Origin: Bacteriovoracaceae bacterium
Lineage (GTDB): Bacteria; Bdellovibrionota; UBA1018
Length of the DNA: 39,432 nucleotides
NCBI GenBank assembly: GCA_947463705.1
Contig: CANHSO010000006.1
Location: 1-39,432 of the forward strand
Direction of reading: 5' to 3'
Shown here: positions 38,982-39,432 of the stretch, piece by piece
Position numbering within the stretch: the stretch's first letter is position 1
Layout of the letters: each line of letters starts with the position of its first letter
Notes under the pieces: model-generated
The model's database searches: none
What the model was told of the DNA's origin: nothing
Seen by the model: only the letters and a program-made list of their open reading frames with translations
Program-made: the position numbers and the translations under genes

Positions 38982-39432
38982 ATGAACGGGAGAGTGCAAC
39001 ACAAGCGAGAGACTGAGGAAAATTTTGTTCAAGAAGTCGAAATTATAGACCATTCCACTCGGCTGCCTGGAACCTTGGTGGTTCCAGTTCATTGTCATGG
39101 CATCGTTATTTTTGCTCATGGGAGTGGAAGCAGTCGACTGAGTCCGAGAAATATTCGGGTGGCTGATCACCTAAATCGGGATCAACTGGGCACCTTGCTA
39201 TTTGATCTGCTGACCTGGGATGAAGCTCAAGACCGGGAAAATGTTTTTGATATTCAATTTTTAGCGAGCCGACTTTTGGCAGCCGTTCGTTATGTGACAA
39301 GTCAGAGCGTATCCAAGGACTTACCCTTGGGCTTTTTTGGTGCGAGTACCGGTGCGGGGGCTGCACTCTGGGCCGCCGCAGATCTTGGACAGTCCATCAA
39401 GGCGGTTGTATCTCGTGGTGGACGACCAGACC
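38982..39432 (+). CDS. Alpha/beta hydrolase (dienelactone-hydrolase type), 5' part
   Basis: Open from ATG 38982 to the window end, 150 codons; missing from the ORF track because it has no stop here. AGGAGAGG precedes the ATG. GIVIFAHGSGSSRLSPRN (~46-63) holds the oxyanion-hole HGSGS motif and FFGASTGAGAALWAA the nucleophile elbow GxSxG (Ser in GASTG). The catalytic Asp and His lie beyond the window. Relatives are sometimes fused to or adjacent to a phosphoribosyltransferase domain; this cannot be seen here. It is divergent from the BCAM0308-type gene across 76 bp. Confidence 0.85.
   Translation, partial: MNGRVQHKRETEENFVQEVEIIDHSTRLPGTLVVPVHCHGIVIFAHGSGSSRLSPRNIRVADHLNRDQLGTLLFDLLTWDEAQDRENVFDIQFLASRLLAAVRYVTSQSVSKDLPLGFFGASTGAGAALWAAADLGQSIKAVVSRGGRPD

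Noticed and set aside
38906-39004. N-terminal extension of the BCAM0308-type ORF
   Set aside because: Overlaps the divergent hydrolase start and its Shine-Dalgarno, and does not resemble the family N-terminus.

Overview
The window looks like chromosomal DNA from a predatory or gliding-type bacterium of the Bdellovibrionota/deltaproteobacterial lineage. This placement is an inference. It rests on an Agl-Glt-type gliding motor operon, a beta-barrel protein of the myxobacterial/Bdellovibrio 'OMP_myx_plus' style, GYF-domain and AgmX/PglI-tail proteins, and the order acpP-fabF-rpiB-glyA. Base composition looks moderate (not measured). No rRNA, tRNA, CRISPR array, IS element or prophage gene was seen.

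Layout. (1) 1-5.06 kb: housekeeping genes on + (3' end of polA, tyrS, nusB), with a three-gene minus-strand operon of unknowns between tyrS and nusB whose first gene resembles only the N-terminal domain of M17 leucyl aminopeptidases. Then an outer-membrane beta-barrel gene and a GYF/PilZ-like gene on +. (2) 5.06-13.3 kb, minus strand: a tightly packed gliding-motor operon read right to left: aglR (TolQ-like), aglQ and aglS (TolR-like), a 1101-aa TPR protein (GltD-like), a small exported protein, a TonB-tail protein (GltG/PglI-like) and a second TPR protein. Most junctions are 4-bp overlaps or only a few bases. (3) 13.4-27.3 kb, minus strand: one uninterrupted gene for a lipoprotein of about 4,600 residues. 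It has an anchor-D-like N-terminus, about seven divergent modules of roughly 1.3-1.46 kb (each three Fn3-like, cysteine-containing domains), and a C-terminal domain resembling the SUMF1/formylglycine-enzyme fold. It lies directly upstream of aglR on the same strand. (4) 27.4-35.6 kb, minus strand: nagA, yceD, fabH, fabD, fabG, acpP, fabF, rpiB, glyA, i.e. the fatty-acid synthesis operon followed by one-carbon and pentose genes. rpmF and plsX, normally between yceD and fabH, are absent. (5) 35.7-39.4 kb: a small Ser/Lys-rich protein with a Cys/His cluster, a clear bidirectional terminator, a small XRE regulator, an exported Asp/Glu-racemase-like protein lacking its first catalytic cysteine, a BCAM0308-type zinc-ribbon protein, and a divergent alpha/beta hydrolase cut by the window end.

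How the parts may work together. AglR/Q/S form a proton-driven inner-membrane motor in Myxococcus. The GltG-like and TPR proteins would carry force across the periplasm to the outer membrane. The giant lipoprotein is predicted to sit at the outer membrane and is the most interesting object here. Its place beside the motor suggests a surface adhesin or prey/substrate-contact fibre for gliding, but that link is by neighbourhood only. The fab operon supplies acyl chains for membranes and lipoproteins and has no evident direct link to gliding.
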